From positions 1 through 32,405 of the forward strand of contig JAIQEZ010000051.1 in the NCBI GenBank assembly GCA_020073545.1: a stretch of 32,405 nucleotides of DNA. Direction: 5' to 3'. Position 1 is the stretch's first letter. Every line of letters starts with the position of its first letter. The notes under the pieces were generated by a model. The model was not told where the DNA came from, did no database searches, and saw nothing but the letters and a program-made list of their open reading frames with translations. The translations under genes were made by a program, and so were the position numbers. Shown in pieces: positions 1 to 7,895 of the stretch. This DNA comes from Terriglobia bacterium. Lineage in GTDB: Bacteria; Acidobacteriota; Terriglobia; UBA7540.

Positions 1-380
1 TCGAAGATTGAATGCTGTCCCGCCAACCCCCTGCGGCTTCTGCAGAGGATTTCAGAATATCGTGACTGTTTTGGATGCGCCGGTCGACCAGTGGCGAAAC
101 GCGCCGCTCGCAGATCGGCGCGGCAACAGCGGTCACTGTACTTCGAAAACGTCTGCAGCTCGCACCCACCAAGCCCGGCCGCCAAGAATGGATGTTGGAT
201 TCGGTATCAGGGCCAAGGCTGCACCTCCGCTACAGCACTCCAAGGCGCCTCCGGCGCACTCAACCCGCCGACTATTTTCATGGCAGCAAAGTCCAATCTT
301 GCACTGGCCGTTTCCCGCTTCCCAAGTCTTGGAGGTTTGGCGCACGCTTTGAGGCGTGGCCGATCGCCATATTCAGCCAC
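1..380. other. Non-coding stretch downstream of hpnI
   Basis: No convincing gene is visible. The open frames here lack a plausible ribosome site and have the Arg/Ala/Pro/Ser-rich composition of chance frames in high-G+C DNA. It follows the hpnI stop on the minus strand, so any further gene of that operon, such as the hpnK deacetylase, would lie to the left of the window. Confidence 0.5.
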
Positions 381-1583
381 TCAGGGCGCGGCGGTTCCCT
401 CTCCCCGCGCCGTTGATCCTGAGGGGATGTCTTTCGGAGAAACTGCGGGAATCAAGCGCCCTCCCGTCATATAGTATTCCGCTCCTCGCCAGCGGACGCG
501 GTTTCGGAAATGGCTGCCCAGCCAGATGATGAAGGAGAAGGCATCCCAGAGCGGGACCAGCCACCACCGCCGTTTGAGCCGCGAGTCGCGCAGTCCCCGG
601 ACTCCAACCGTCCATGCCACTGCGGCGCGCAGCATCAGGTAGGCTGCTACGAAGCTCAACGCGCAGAGGCGTGTAGGGGCAAGAATCGCGGCGAGCAAGG
701 TCCACGGCAAACCCAGGGTGGCGCCATATCCCAGGTATCCCAGGGGCCTTGACTGGTGAGCTATCATCCCCCAGCGCAGATGATGGTCGAAGAATTCGCG
801 CAGACTCTGCACTGGGCACATCGTCTGGACGGCGCCATTCACCAGCTCGACCCGGTGTCCCCGCGCGGCAATGCGACTGCCCAGCGCGTGATCGTCCGCA
901 GCGACATCGGCGAGCGCCTCAAAGCCACCGATTTCCGCCAGGCACTCGCGCCTGACCGCCATCGTCGCGCCCAGTGCGAAGCGCACTCCTTCCAGTTGCC
1001 GGGCCACCAGCACGGAAGCCATGAAATCGCTGCTCAGGTTGATGGCCTCCAGTTTCGACCACAGGCAGCGCGGCGCAATTCCCGTGTAGAGACTCGTGAC
1101 CGCCCCGACTCGCGCCTCGCGGAATGGCGCTGCTACCGACCGCAGGTAGCCCGGACCGACGCGAATATCAGCGTCAGAGACGACGAGCACGCTGTGCTTT
1201 GCAGCCCGAGCCAGACCGCAAAGCTTGCTGACTTTGTCGTTGGAACCACACCTCTCAGCCACGACCACGAGGCGAATGGAAAGCCGGGGAAAATCCGCGA
1301 TCAGTTTCCGGATCTCAGGGACAACCGGGTCCCGCTCGCTCGAAACGCCGAACAGAATCTCGTATTCGGGGTAATCTTGCCGGCAGAAGCTCGAGAAGTT
1401 TTCGTAGGCTTCCGGCTCAAGCCCCTGGACGGGTTTCAGGATGCTGACGGGCGGAGTGAAATCGCCAGGCGCCGAGTCGTGCCGGCTGAAAAAGCGGCGC
1501 GCCGAGAGGATGACCGCCAGGTAATACAACGAAGGCATCGCCGCGGTCACCAGAATCGCCCACTTGAGTATAGTCAGGAACAA
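381..1583 (-). CDS. hpnI: Hopanoid glycosyltransferase HpnI (GT2/GT21-like)
   Basis: A 400-residue membrane glycosyltransferase of the ceramide-glucosyltransferase-like group. In characterised hopanoid producers HpnI transfers N-acetylglucosamine to bacteriohopanetetrol; HpnK then deacetylates it and HpnJ forms the cyclitol ether. Visible here: an N-terminal membrane segment (about 1-28), the PVSILKP stretch near 45-51, a DAD motif at 137-139, the acceptor-region ADD at 229-231, an HHLRW element at 267-271 resembling the (Q/R)xxRW processivity motif, and two to three C-terminal membrane segments (about 285-355). The start is TTG at 1583, supported by AAGGAG seven bases upstream; this ribosome site overlaps the stop of the preceding small transporter, implying translational coupling. 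Family assignment rests on motifs plus the hpnJ neighbour. The exact sugar is inferred. Confidence 0.85.
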   Translation of the reverse strand: MFLTILKWAILVTAAMPSLYYLAVILSARRFFSRHDSAPGDFTPPVSILKPVQGLEPEAYENFSSFCRQDYPEYEILFGVSSERDPVVPEIRKLIADFPRLSIRLVVVAERCGSNDKVSKLCGLARAAKHSVLVVSDADIRVGPGYLRSVAAPFREARVGAVTSLYTGIAPRCLWSKLEAINLSSDFMASVLVARQLEGVRFALGATMAVRRECLAEIGGFEALADVAADDHALGSRIAARGHRVELVNGAVQTMCPVQSLREFFDHHLRWGMIAHQSRPLGYLGYGATLGLPWTLLAAILAPTRLCALSFVAAYLMLRAAVAWTVGVRGLRDSRLKRRWWLVPLWDAFSFIIWLGSHFRNRVRWRGAEYYMTGGRLIPAVSPKDIPSGSTARGEGTAAP

Positions 1584-1595
1584 TTCGCGCTCCTT

Positions 1596-1964
1596 CTACC
1601 CAAAGCACACCAGCGTCACGCCCGCGGAGACCAGCCCGATCCCCGCCCAGCGCCGCGGCGTCAACCGCTCCCCCAGCAGATATTTCCCACCGAGCGCGCC
1701 GGTTACATAGCCGAGCGCCGTGGCGGGAATCACAAAACTCACCGCTTCCCAGGAGAGCAAGGCGAGCAGCGAGCAAAACGCCAGCGCCATCTGCGCGATG
1801 CCAACCCACATCCAGCCCTCGCGGAAAGCTCGGCCCAGGACGCGCAGAATCGCCAGGGGAGCGAAATTCTTCACTTCGCCGACACGTTTCATGGCATGTG
1901 CGGCGGCAAGGTCGCCGCCCGTCCCGGCGAGCACTAGAATCACGAGCGCCACAGCGGTGCGCAT
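1596..1964 (-). CDS. Small DMT/EamA-like membrane protein, second of a pair
   Basis: A 122-residue, four-helix hydrophobic protein with the look of the drug/metabolite transporter superfamily (half-size EamA or SMR-like, as in EmrE or ArnE/ArnF). Helices lie at about 3-22, 48-70, 75-95 and 100-121. The stretch SWEAVSFVIPATALGY matches the third-helix region typical of these proteins and parallels SWADFSYVLPATAS in its neighbour. The start is ATG at 1964, two bases after the stop of the first member, and the gene ends 12 bases before hpnI. Half-size DMT proteins usually work as homo- or heterodimers, so the two products probably pair. Sitting between two hopanoid-modifying genes, the pair is a candidate for moving a hopanoid or its sugar precursor across the membrane; that role is inference. 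Confidence 0.75.
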   Translation of the reverse strand: MRTAVALVILVLAGTGGDLAAAHAMKRVGEVKNFAPLAILRVLGRAFREGWMWVGIAQMALAFCSLLALLSWEAVSFVIPATALGYVTGALGGKYLLGERLTPRRWAGIGLVSAGVTLVCFG

Positions 1965-1966
1965 GG

Positions 1967-2383
1967 TCAATCCTTCTTCGTCGTGTTCGCAGGCGTGCTC
2001 CCGACGAGCACGACTCCCAGGCAAATCAACCCGACTCCCAGCCAGCGCAGGCTGGTCACGGTTTCACGCAGCAGGAAATGCCCGAGTAGTGGAATGAAGA
2101 AATACATGGAAGCGGTGGCAGGCAAAACGTAGCTGAAGTCTGCCCATGACAACACCAACATGAACGCGGCAAGAAACAGCAGCATGCTCACGATCCCGAG
2201 CCAGATCCAAAGGCTCGTGAATACCTTTAGAAAAACGGCGTGCAAAGTCGCCGTCGACCAGTCCGGGATGGCGCCGATCTGCTTCATCCCTGCGCTGAAA
2301 AACAGGTTTCCCGCCGAGCCGGAAACCACGAGCACGGCCACCAGGATGGATGTCTTTACGAAACGGGTTTTGGAGGGTGTCAT
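1967..2383 (-). CDS. Small DMT/EamA-like membrane protein, first of a pair
   Basis: A 138-residue protein with four predicted membrane helices (about 11-32, 55-76, 82-102, 107-128) and a short polar C-terminal tail. It resembles half-size members of the drug/metabolite transporter superfamily and its downstream neighbour (shared SW-x(4)-F/YV-x-PATA region, and a basic loop before helix 4, RETVTSLRW here and GERLTPRRW there). Its ATG overlaps the hpnJ stop by four bases (ATGA, 2380-2383), so the two genes are almost certainly co-translated. Two divergent copies side by side suggest a heterodimeric transporter. No substrate can be read from the sequence; a role with hopanoid side-chain synthesis is inferred from position only. 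Confidence 0.75.
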   Translation of the reverse strand: MTPSKTRFVKTSILVAVLVVSGSAGNLFFSAGMKQIGAIPDWSTATLHAVFLKVFTSLWIWLGIVSMLLFLAAFMLVLSWADFSYVLPATASMYFFIPLLGHFLLRETVTSLRWLGVGLICLGVVLVGSTPANTTKKD

Positions 2384-3846
2384 GAATGTGAGGTCGCGTT
2401 CGGGATACCGGCAGGAGAGCCTTTGCGGGCGTACCGCCAGCGCTCGGAGCGGATGCGCAAATACTCTACTGCCTCTTCATACAGGCGCTTGCGGTCGTGG
2501 GAATCCCACAGCGCCTTGCGGACGATGCGCCACACCACGCGCGGACGAAAGTAGTACGCATCATAGAAGTGATTCATCCCCGCCATCATCTCTTCAACGC
2601 TCAGGCCAGGATAAGACAGATGCGGCAACTGGTGTCCGCCCTCATCGGCGCGTGTCTCCGACGCCAGGTAACCGTTTTTCACAGCGTAGTCGTACAACTC
2701 CGTCCCCGGGTAGGCGTGAACCACGGACACTTGCACCGTTTCCGGGTCAAGCTCTTTGGCGTACTCGATGGTGCGCTCGATGGTCTGCTCCGTCTCCCCA
2801 GGAAGGCCAATGATAAAGTCCGCGTGCACCGCCAGGCCCACTTGCCGGCAATTCTTGACAAAGGCGCGGCCCATTTCGACGGTCGTGCCCTTCTTGATGT
2901 TCTTCAGGATTTGGGGATCACCCGACTCGAAACCGACAATCAGCAGGCGGGCGCCCGCCTCCGCCATGGCCTTCAGCGTTTCGTAATCACTGTGAACGCG
3001 CGCATTGCATGACCAGCGAAAAGCCAGCGGCCGGAGTTTCGCACAGAGATCCAAGACCCGATCCTTGCGGATGTTAAAGGTATCGTCGTCGAAGAAAAAC
3101 TCCTTGGCCTGCGGAAACAGCTTGAGCGCTTGCCGGACCTCGGCCGCAACATTGTCTGACGAGCGCACCCGCCAGGCGTGGCCAGAAAGGGTCTGTGGCC
3201 AATGGCAGAAGGTGCACAGCGCCGGGCAGCCTCGGCTCGTGTAGAAAGCCACGTACGGGTGGAGCAGAAAAGGAATGTTGTAGTTCTCAATCGTCAGGTC
3301 GCGCTTATAAACCTCCGTCGCAAAAGGCAGCCGGTCCAGCTCCTCGGTCTCCAGCGGCGGCCGAGCTGGGTTATGAATGACCTGGCCATCCTTACGGTAG
3401 CTGACACCGCTGATGGTTTCGAGCGGTTTCCCCTGCGCGAACTCCACTACCGGAAGGTCAAACTCGCCGCGCACCACGAAATCAATGTCCGTGCTGGCGC
3501 GAAGGCTCTCCGTGGGCCGAGTCTGAACGTCCGGACCCACGAAGGCCACCTTTAGATCCGGCTTGGCCTCCTTCATCCGCCGCACGATGCGAACGTCACT
3601 CTCGAAGCCCACGGCGGAAGTAAACAGCACGAGGAAATCGTAATCGCTGGCGATACGCACCGTCTCCGCCTGCGTGATTTTGTGTGGCGGGGCGTCCACG
3701 AGGCGGCTGCCCGGTAACATGCCGGCGGGATAACTCAGCCACACCGGATACCAAAAGGAGTTGATTTCCCGGGTGGCAGGCCACCGCGAACCCGCCCCTC
3801 CGTCGAACTTGTCGAAGCTCGGCGGATTCAGGAAGAGCGTCTTCAT
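2380..3846 (-). CDS. hpnJ: Hopanoid radical SAM protein HpnJ
   Basis: A 488-residue B12-binding-type radical SAM enzyme. HpnJ proteins are required for the cyclitol ether head group of composite hopanoids. The N-terminus (MKTLFLNPPSF, then GGAGSRW at about 16-22) is characteristic of HpnJ. A cobalamin-binding-like Rossmann region covers about 40-150, followed by the radical SAM core with the CxxxCxxC cluster motif at C207, C211 and C214 (CPALCTFC). GFESGD and FIIGLPGET are further radical SAM landmarks. The start chosen is ATG at 3846, where family members begin; in-frame ATGs at 3858 and 3864 would add four or six residues, and 3858 has a G-rich stretch upstream. The gene leads a four-gene operon with two DMT-type proteins and hpnI. 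No hpnK is present in the window. Confidence 0.9.
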   Translation of the reverse strand: MKTLFLNPPSFDKFDGGAGSRWPATREINSFWYPVWLSYPAGMLPGSRLVDAPPHKITQAETVRIASDYDFLVLFTSAVGFESDVRIVRRMKEAKPDLKVAFVGPDVQTRPTESLRASTDIDFVVRGEFDLPVVEFAQGKPLETISGVSYRKDGQVIHNPARPPLETEELDRLPFATEVYKRDLTIENYNIPFLLHPYVAFYTSRGCPALCTFCHWPQTLSGHAWRVRSSDNVAAEVRQALKLFPQAKEFFFDDDTFNIRKDRVLDLCAKLRPLAFRWSCNARVHSDYETLKAMAEAGARLLIVGFESGDPQILKNIKKGTTVEMGRAFVKNCRQVGLAVHADFIIGLPGETEQTIERTIEYAKELDPETVQVSVVHAYPGTELYDYAVKNGYLASETRADEGGHQLPHLSYPGLSVEEMMAGMNHFYDAYYFRPRVVWRIVRKALWDSHDRKRLYEEAVEYLRIRSERWRYARKGSPAGIPNATSHS

Positions 3847-4000
3847 GACAGACGACATGCACATCCCCCGCTGGACCAGGAACCTGATTGCCCTACGACC
3901 TGCAGGCGGGCCGCCCTGCCTATCTTACTCGAAACGCCTGAACCAAAACAGTGCTCCTCGCAGTTCCCTGGCAAATGCGTGTAAAGGATCGACGAAGTGT

Positions 4001-4028
4001 TTCAAAACGCGTCGGCGGGGTGTACACT
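4001..4028 (+). promoter_or_regulatory. Candidate promoter of the serine hydrolase gene
   Basis: TTCAAA (4001-4006) and TACACT (4023-4028) are separated by 16 bases and resemble a sigma-70 promoter. Transcription would begin about 70 bases before the ATG at 4106. It lies in the 259-base divergent region shared with hpnJ. Confidence 0.4.
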
Positions 4029-4105
4029 CGCGGCGGGCGTTCCCAAGGGGAAGGCCTAGTGATTTTTCCACCCATTCGAATTCGCTGGTCACACAAGGAG
4101 CAGGC

Positions 4106-5464
4106 ATGAGGAAAGAACTCGGTCTAGGTTTCCTGGTCTTTGTCTTGTTGTTTTCTCTAGTGGGTCTCGTCCAGTCTCAGACGCCCACGCACTCCAAAGC
4201 CAACCCCACCATCGCCGCACGCGCGGCCACGTCGGCGAGCCCGAGCGCGGCCCCCGAGGACGTGGGCCTTTCGTCCGAGCGCCTGGAGCGCATCGCGAGC
4301 GCCATCCAGAGAAGCATCGACGACGGGCGCATCGCCGGCGGCGTCAGCCTGGTGGCGCGGCACGGCAAGATTGCTTACCTGAAAGCGGTCGGCATGGCTG
4401 ACCGTGACGCCAAGAAGCCCATGCGCACGGACAGCATCTTCCGCATCTGTTCCATGTCCAAGCCCCTCACCAGCGTCGCCGTCATGATGCTTTACGAGGA
4501 GGGGCGGTTCACCCTGAACGAGCCGGTCTCCGACTTTCTCCCGGAGTTCAAGAACATGAAGGTCCTCGACCCGCCTTGGCCGCAGGACAAGACTTCCCCG
4601 CCGGGAGCGCTGGTGGATGCCAAGCGCCCCATCACCATCTTCCATCTGCTCACGCACACCTCTGGACTGACGTATGGCGGCGCACGCCTAAGCAAGGCCT
4701 ACCGCGACGCGGGCGTCACTACCGGCCTGATTCAGCAGGAAGGCACGATCGCCGAGGGAGTGAAAAGGTTGGCGACTGTGCCCCTGCTCTTCCAACCCGG
4801 AGATGTCTGGGAATACAGCCTGGCGGACGACGTGCTGGGTCGGTTGGTGGAAGTGGTTTCCGGCATGCCCTTTGACAAGTTTCTCGAGGAGCGCCTCTTC
4901 AAACCCCTGGGAATGAAGGACACGTGCTTCTTCCTGCCAGAAGAGAAAGTGGCGCGGTTGGCAACGACCTACACGTACTATGCGGGCAAGGGGCTGCAGC
5001 CGATTCTGGACGGGCAGGTCGTAAAAGAAAGTGACTCCGATACCGGTTACTCCGCGGACTATCCCTACCGCGGGCCAAAAACCTACTTCTCCGGAGGCGC
5101 CGGCCTTTGCTCGACAGCGGAGGATTACTATCGCTTCTGCCAGATGATGCTGAATGGCGGCGAGCTGAACGGCGTGCGCATCATCAGCCGCAAGTCCGTG
5201 GAGTTGATGAGCCAGAACCACGTGCAAGGCAAACTCGACGACTTCGGCTACGGCCTGGGGTTCGGTGACACCAGCGAACCCAAACAACTGACGGAACTCG
5301 GCTCCGTGGGCACCTATTACTGGGGCGGTTTTTTTTACACCACTTTCGTGATCGACCCCAAAGAAGACCTGATCGCCATCTTCATGGGGCAGCTCCACCC
5401 CACGGGAGGACTGAACCTCGACTCCAAAGCCATCCGGCTGGCGTACCAGGCCATCAAGGATTGA
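4106..5464 (+). CDS. Exported serine hydrolase, beta-lactamase/EstB family
   Basis: A 452-residue protein with a signal peptide (about 1-24) and the serine beta-lactamase-like fold (PF00144; class C lactamases, esterase EstB, D-aminopeptidases). The catalytic SxxK is S116-M-S-K119. The second motif is a Tyr at about 237 in [13 protein letters not shown], which replaces the YxN of true class C enzymes. A GG-FF segment near 410 stands where the third KTG/HxG motif falls. The Asn-less second motif and general resemblance favour an esterase or peptidase acting in the periplasm over a drug-hydrolysing lactamase; the substrate is unknown. The start is ATG at 4106, with AAGGAG at 4095-4100 five bases upstream; longer in-frame upstream starts lack this site and would hide the signal peptide. 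Confidence 0.85.
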   Translation: MRKELGLGFLVFVLLFSLVGLVQSQTPTHSKANPTIAARAATSASPSAAPEDVGLSSERLERIASAIQRSIDDGRIAGGVSLVARHGKIAYLKAVGMADRDAKKPMRTDSIFRICSMSKPLTSVAVMMLYEEGRFTLNEPVSDFLPEFKNMKVLDPPWPQDKTSPPGALVDAKRPITIFHLLTHTSGLTYGGARLSKAYRDAGVTTGLIQQEGTIAEGVKRLATVPLLFQPGDVWEYSLADDVLGRLVEVVSGMPFDKFLEERLFKPLGMKDTCFFLPEEKVARLATTYTYYAGKGLQPILDGQVVKESDSDTGYSADYPYRGPKTYFSGGAGLCSTAEDYYRFCQMMLNGGELNGVRIISRKSVELMSQNHVQGKLDDFGYGLGFGDTSEPKQLTELGSVGTYYWGGFFYTTFVIDPKEDLIAIFMGQLHPTGGLNLDSKAIRLAYQAIKD

Positions 5465-5542
5465 GCGCGCCGACGCGAGCGCCAACTGTTTTGCGCCCCT
5501 CCCCATGGGTGTAGGGACGTGCGGACCCCAGGAGCACACGTC

Positions 5543-6352
5543 TTGCTGAACGGAAAGCGAATCTTCGTCGTGATGCCCGCCTACAACGCTGTCCAGACGC
5601 TGCGGTGGACTTCGGCCGAGCTGCCGCGGGACATCGTTGACGACGTACTGGTGGTCGACGACCACAGTTCCGACGCCACCGTGCAATTGGCGCGCGAGCT
5701 GGGCCTGACCACCTTCGTGCACCACCAAAACCTCGGCTACGGTCGCAATCAGAAAACCTGTTACCGCGAAGCCTTGCGCCGGGGCGCCGACGTTGTGGTG
5801 ATGCTGCACCCCGATTACCAGTATTCTCCCCGGCTGGTCACCGCCATGGCCAGCCTGATCGCCTATGGCGAGTACGACGTGGTGCTGGGCTCCCGGATTC
5901 TCGGCCACGGGGCGCTGGCTGGCGGCATGCCACTGTATAAGTACGTTGCCAACCGGCTGCTGACCTTCTTCCAGAATCTCCTGCTCAATTACAAGCTCTC
6001 GGAATACCACACCGGCTACCGGGCTTTTTCGCGGGAAGTGCTCCAGGCCCTGCCCCTGGAAGAGAATTCCGATGATTTTGTCTTCGACAATGAGCTGCTG
6101 ACGCAGGCGATTTACCTGCGCTATCGCCTGGGGGAGGTGTCTTGCCCCACCAAATACTTCCCCCAGGCGTCGTCGATCAATTTCGTCCGCAGCGTAAAGT
6201 ACGGGCTGGGGGTAGTGGCCACCTCGCTGAAGTTTCGGCTGCAGAAAATGGGCCTCGGGCGGTTCCGCATCCTCAATCCGCGCGGGCGAAAACTGCTGGA
6301 GCACTATTACCATGAGGTCAGGGATTCCAGCCCGCAGGAGGGCCACTCCTAA
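5543..6352 (+). CDS. Family 2 glycosyltransferase (DPM1-like)
   Basis: A 269-residue GT2 enzyme of the dolichyl/polyprenyl-phosphate sugar synthase type. It begins with the nucleotide-binding strand [11 protein letters not shown], followed by [10 protein letters not shown] at about 41-50, and a DxD-like HPDYQY at about 92-97. [12 protein letters not shown] is the conserved acceptor-site segment. No long C-terminal membrane pair is present, so it is probably cytoplasmic or membrane-peripheral and uses a lipid-phosphate acceptor. The start chosen is TTG at 5543 because AGGAG (5530-5534) lies eight bases upstream and family members start just before this strand; a GTG at 5519 would add eight residues. 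It follows the serine hydrolase by about 80 bases and could share its transcript. Sugar and acceptor are not known. Confidence 0.85.
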   Translation: MLNGKRIFVVMPAYNAVQTLRWTSAELPRDIVDDVLVVDDHSSDATVQLARELGLTTFVHHQNLGYGRNQKTCYREALRRGADVVVMLHPDYQYSPRLVTAMASLIAYGEYDVVLGSRILGHGALAGGMPLYKYVANRLLTFFQNLLLNYKLSEYHTGYRAFSREVLQALPLEENSDDFVFDNELLTQAIYLRYRLGEVSCPTKYFPQASSINFVRSVKYGLGVVATSLKFRLQKMGLGRFRILNPRGRKLLEHYYHEVRDSSPQEGHS

Positions 6353-6471
6353 GGAAGCGGCGCGAATAACCTTTTCATAGACGTCAGCGAGGACGCCGAC
6401 ATCATGAAGAACACTGCCGTGGGACGCGCGTGCTACCGGGCGGTGGGCCATGCCGCTCCTATGGGGAACAA

Positions 6472-6500
6472 TTGCTCCGGGAGCCGACAACCGGTAGAAT
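6472..6500 (+). promoter_or_regulatory. Candidate sigma-70 promoter for the PilZ-like gene
   Basis: TTGCTC (6472-6477) and TAGAAT (6495-6500) are separated by exactly 17 bases. A transcript would carry about a 120-base leader before the ATG at 6630, which has only a weak ribosome site (GGCGGACGG). The rest of the 6353-6629 gap shows nothing recognisable. Confidence 0.45.
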
Positions 6501-6629
6501 ATCAGTAGGAGCCCTTACCTGAAGGACGGGAACCACGACTCGGTGCTGCGTGGGTGGTGATTTCCGAGCTGAAGGCGCGCCGGGTCCGGCCAGGGGTCCC
6601 GGCGGCGACCGACTGGCGGACGGTCGTAT

Positions 6630-7511
6630 ATGGACAACCACCCCTTCTCACACACGGCGACTTCGCAAGAATCGCCCTCAAGCCTGAGGCGGAGTACGCG
6701 GATTGAATTCGTCACCCCCGTATTCCTTTCCGGCCGGGATGCCGCTGGCGAGCGATTTCGCGAGCTGACTCAGACTGTGCTGGTGAACCTGCACGGCTGC
6801 AAGCTGCGGACGTCCTATCATGTCCTGGTCGGGATGGTCGTTACGCTGGAATGTCCCAAGGCGGGCACGACGGGCAAGGCGGTCTGCGTTAAGGTTTGGG
6901 ATGCGCCGGCGGGAGTAGTCGGGCACGAGATTGCCGTCCAACTGATTAGACCCCGGAACTTGTGGAGCGTGCCCGACCCGCCTGCCGACTGGGAAACCGT
7001 CGCCAAGACCATGGTGGAGGGACCCACGGTTCAAGCAGAATCCCCCACCCAGGCTGCGGCGCCTCCCTCACCCGCTGCACCCCCTCCCTCGCCCGTTGCA
7101 CCCCCTCCCGTTCCCCTGGCGGAGACATCCCCTCTCGGAACCCTTACGGTCGACCTGCGGCTGGCTGAACTCGAGGGACGCTCCGCACAACTGCTGGAGT
7201 CCTTTCTCGATATCATGTACAGCCAAGCTGAGGAGATTACACGCACCTGCCTGGAGGAGTTGCGCCAGCAGGTGGAGGTCCTCCTCCGGGATGCGGAGGA
7301 GCGGCTGCGGCAGAGCTTCCATCAATCCTACGAAGCGTCGGCGTCATCTCTGACGGGCCTGGAGGGTGATCTTATCGACCAAATGACCTCCCGCAGCGCT
7401 CAACTGATCCGCTCCGCAGAGGAAGCCTTGCGAGCTCGCTCCCGCGAACTGCTTGGCACCCAGGACAGACCCGCTCCAGCGCAGCCTTCCAAACAGGCCT
7501 CGCAGAAGTGA
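6630..7511 (+). CDS. PilZ-like domain protein with proline linker and coiled coil
   Basis: A 293-residue cytoplasmic protein in three parts. Residues about 18-112 look like a PilZ beta-barrel, the cyclic-di-GMP receptor fold: R20-x3-R24 (RRSTR) fits the RxxxR ligand motif and is followed by beta-rich sequence. The second PilZ motif, normally (D/N)xSxxG, reads VNLHGCKL, so the Ser is missing and nucleotide binding is uncertain. Residues about 135-165 form a Pro/Ala-rich linker of repeated APPPSP-type units. Residues about 170-280 are strongly charged and helical with heptad character, suggesting a coiled-coil output or oligomerisation domain. It stands alone with its own apparent promoter. The function is not known; a signalling or scaffold role is inferred from the architecture. 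Confidence 0.65.
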   Translation: MDNHPFSHTATSQESPSSLRRSTRIEFVTPVFLSGRDAAGERFRELTQTVLVNLHGCKLRTSYHVLVGMVVTLECPKAGTTGKAVCVKVWDAPAGVVGHEIAVQLIRPRNLWSVPDPPADWETVAKTMVEGPTVQAESPTQAAAPPSPAAPPPSPVAPPPVPLAETSPLGTLTVDLRLAELEGRSAQLLESFLDIMYSQAEEITRTCLEELRQQVEVLLRDAEERLRQSFHQSYEASASSLTGLEGDLIDQMTSRSAQLIRSAEEALRARSRELLGTQDRPAPAQPSKQASQK

Positions 7512-7895
7512 TCCGCCTTTTCGATCCCACACGGAACTGCCTCGCCCGGCGTCGTACTTAAGTCTTTGTCCATCGGGTCTTGCCCGGCTAACTTCGCAAG
7601 CATGGAATGGAGGGCCGGGTGTGCGCGCATGTTGTGGGCCAAGTCGCGCATCCTCTTTGATATAATAAGAAAGTTGAGGCAGAGGGGGCAGTCCGTCTTT
7701 AGTTTGCATGATTCAGGTTGGTTCGGGGCTTACTTGCAGTCGAGATGCTTTTGCCTTACACCGCTTCTCTATCCGGTATTTGTGCGGCAGTGGGGGCACC
7801 TCACGGCTTTGACTTCCCGACTTCGTCCCGATGCATGCAAAAGTGGGTAAGCCACGGTCTGATCCGATCTCAAGAGGCACCTTAAGAGGAGTTCG
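7512..7895 (+). other. Intergenic region upstream of korA with candidate -10 element
   Basis: These 384 bases contain no convincing gene. A TATAAT hexamer at 7661-7666 is a perfect -10 sequence, but no good -35 lies 16-18 bases upstream. If used, the korAB leader would be about 220 bases long. Open frames in this stretch have no ribosome site and no recognisable product. Confidence 0.35.

Noticed and set aside
756-1937. A 393-codon plus-strand frame over hpnI and a DMT-like gene
   Set aside because: It is antisense to two operon genes and shows no domain.
4688-6490. A 600-codon open frame on the minus strand across the serine hydrolase and glycosyltransferase
   Set aside because: It is antisense to two genes with clear family motifs, has His/Gln/Val-rich shadow composition and shows no domain.
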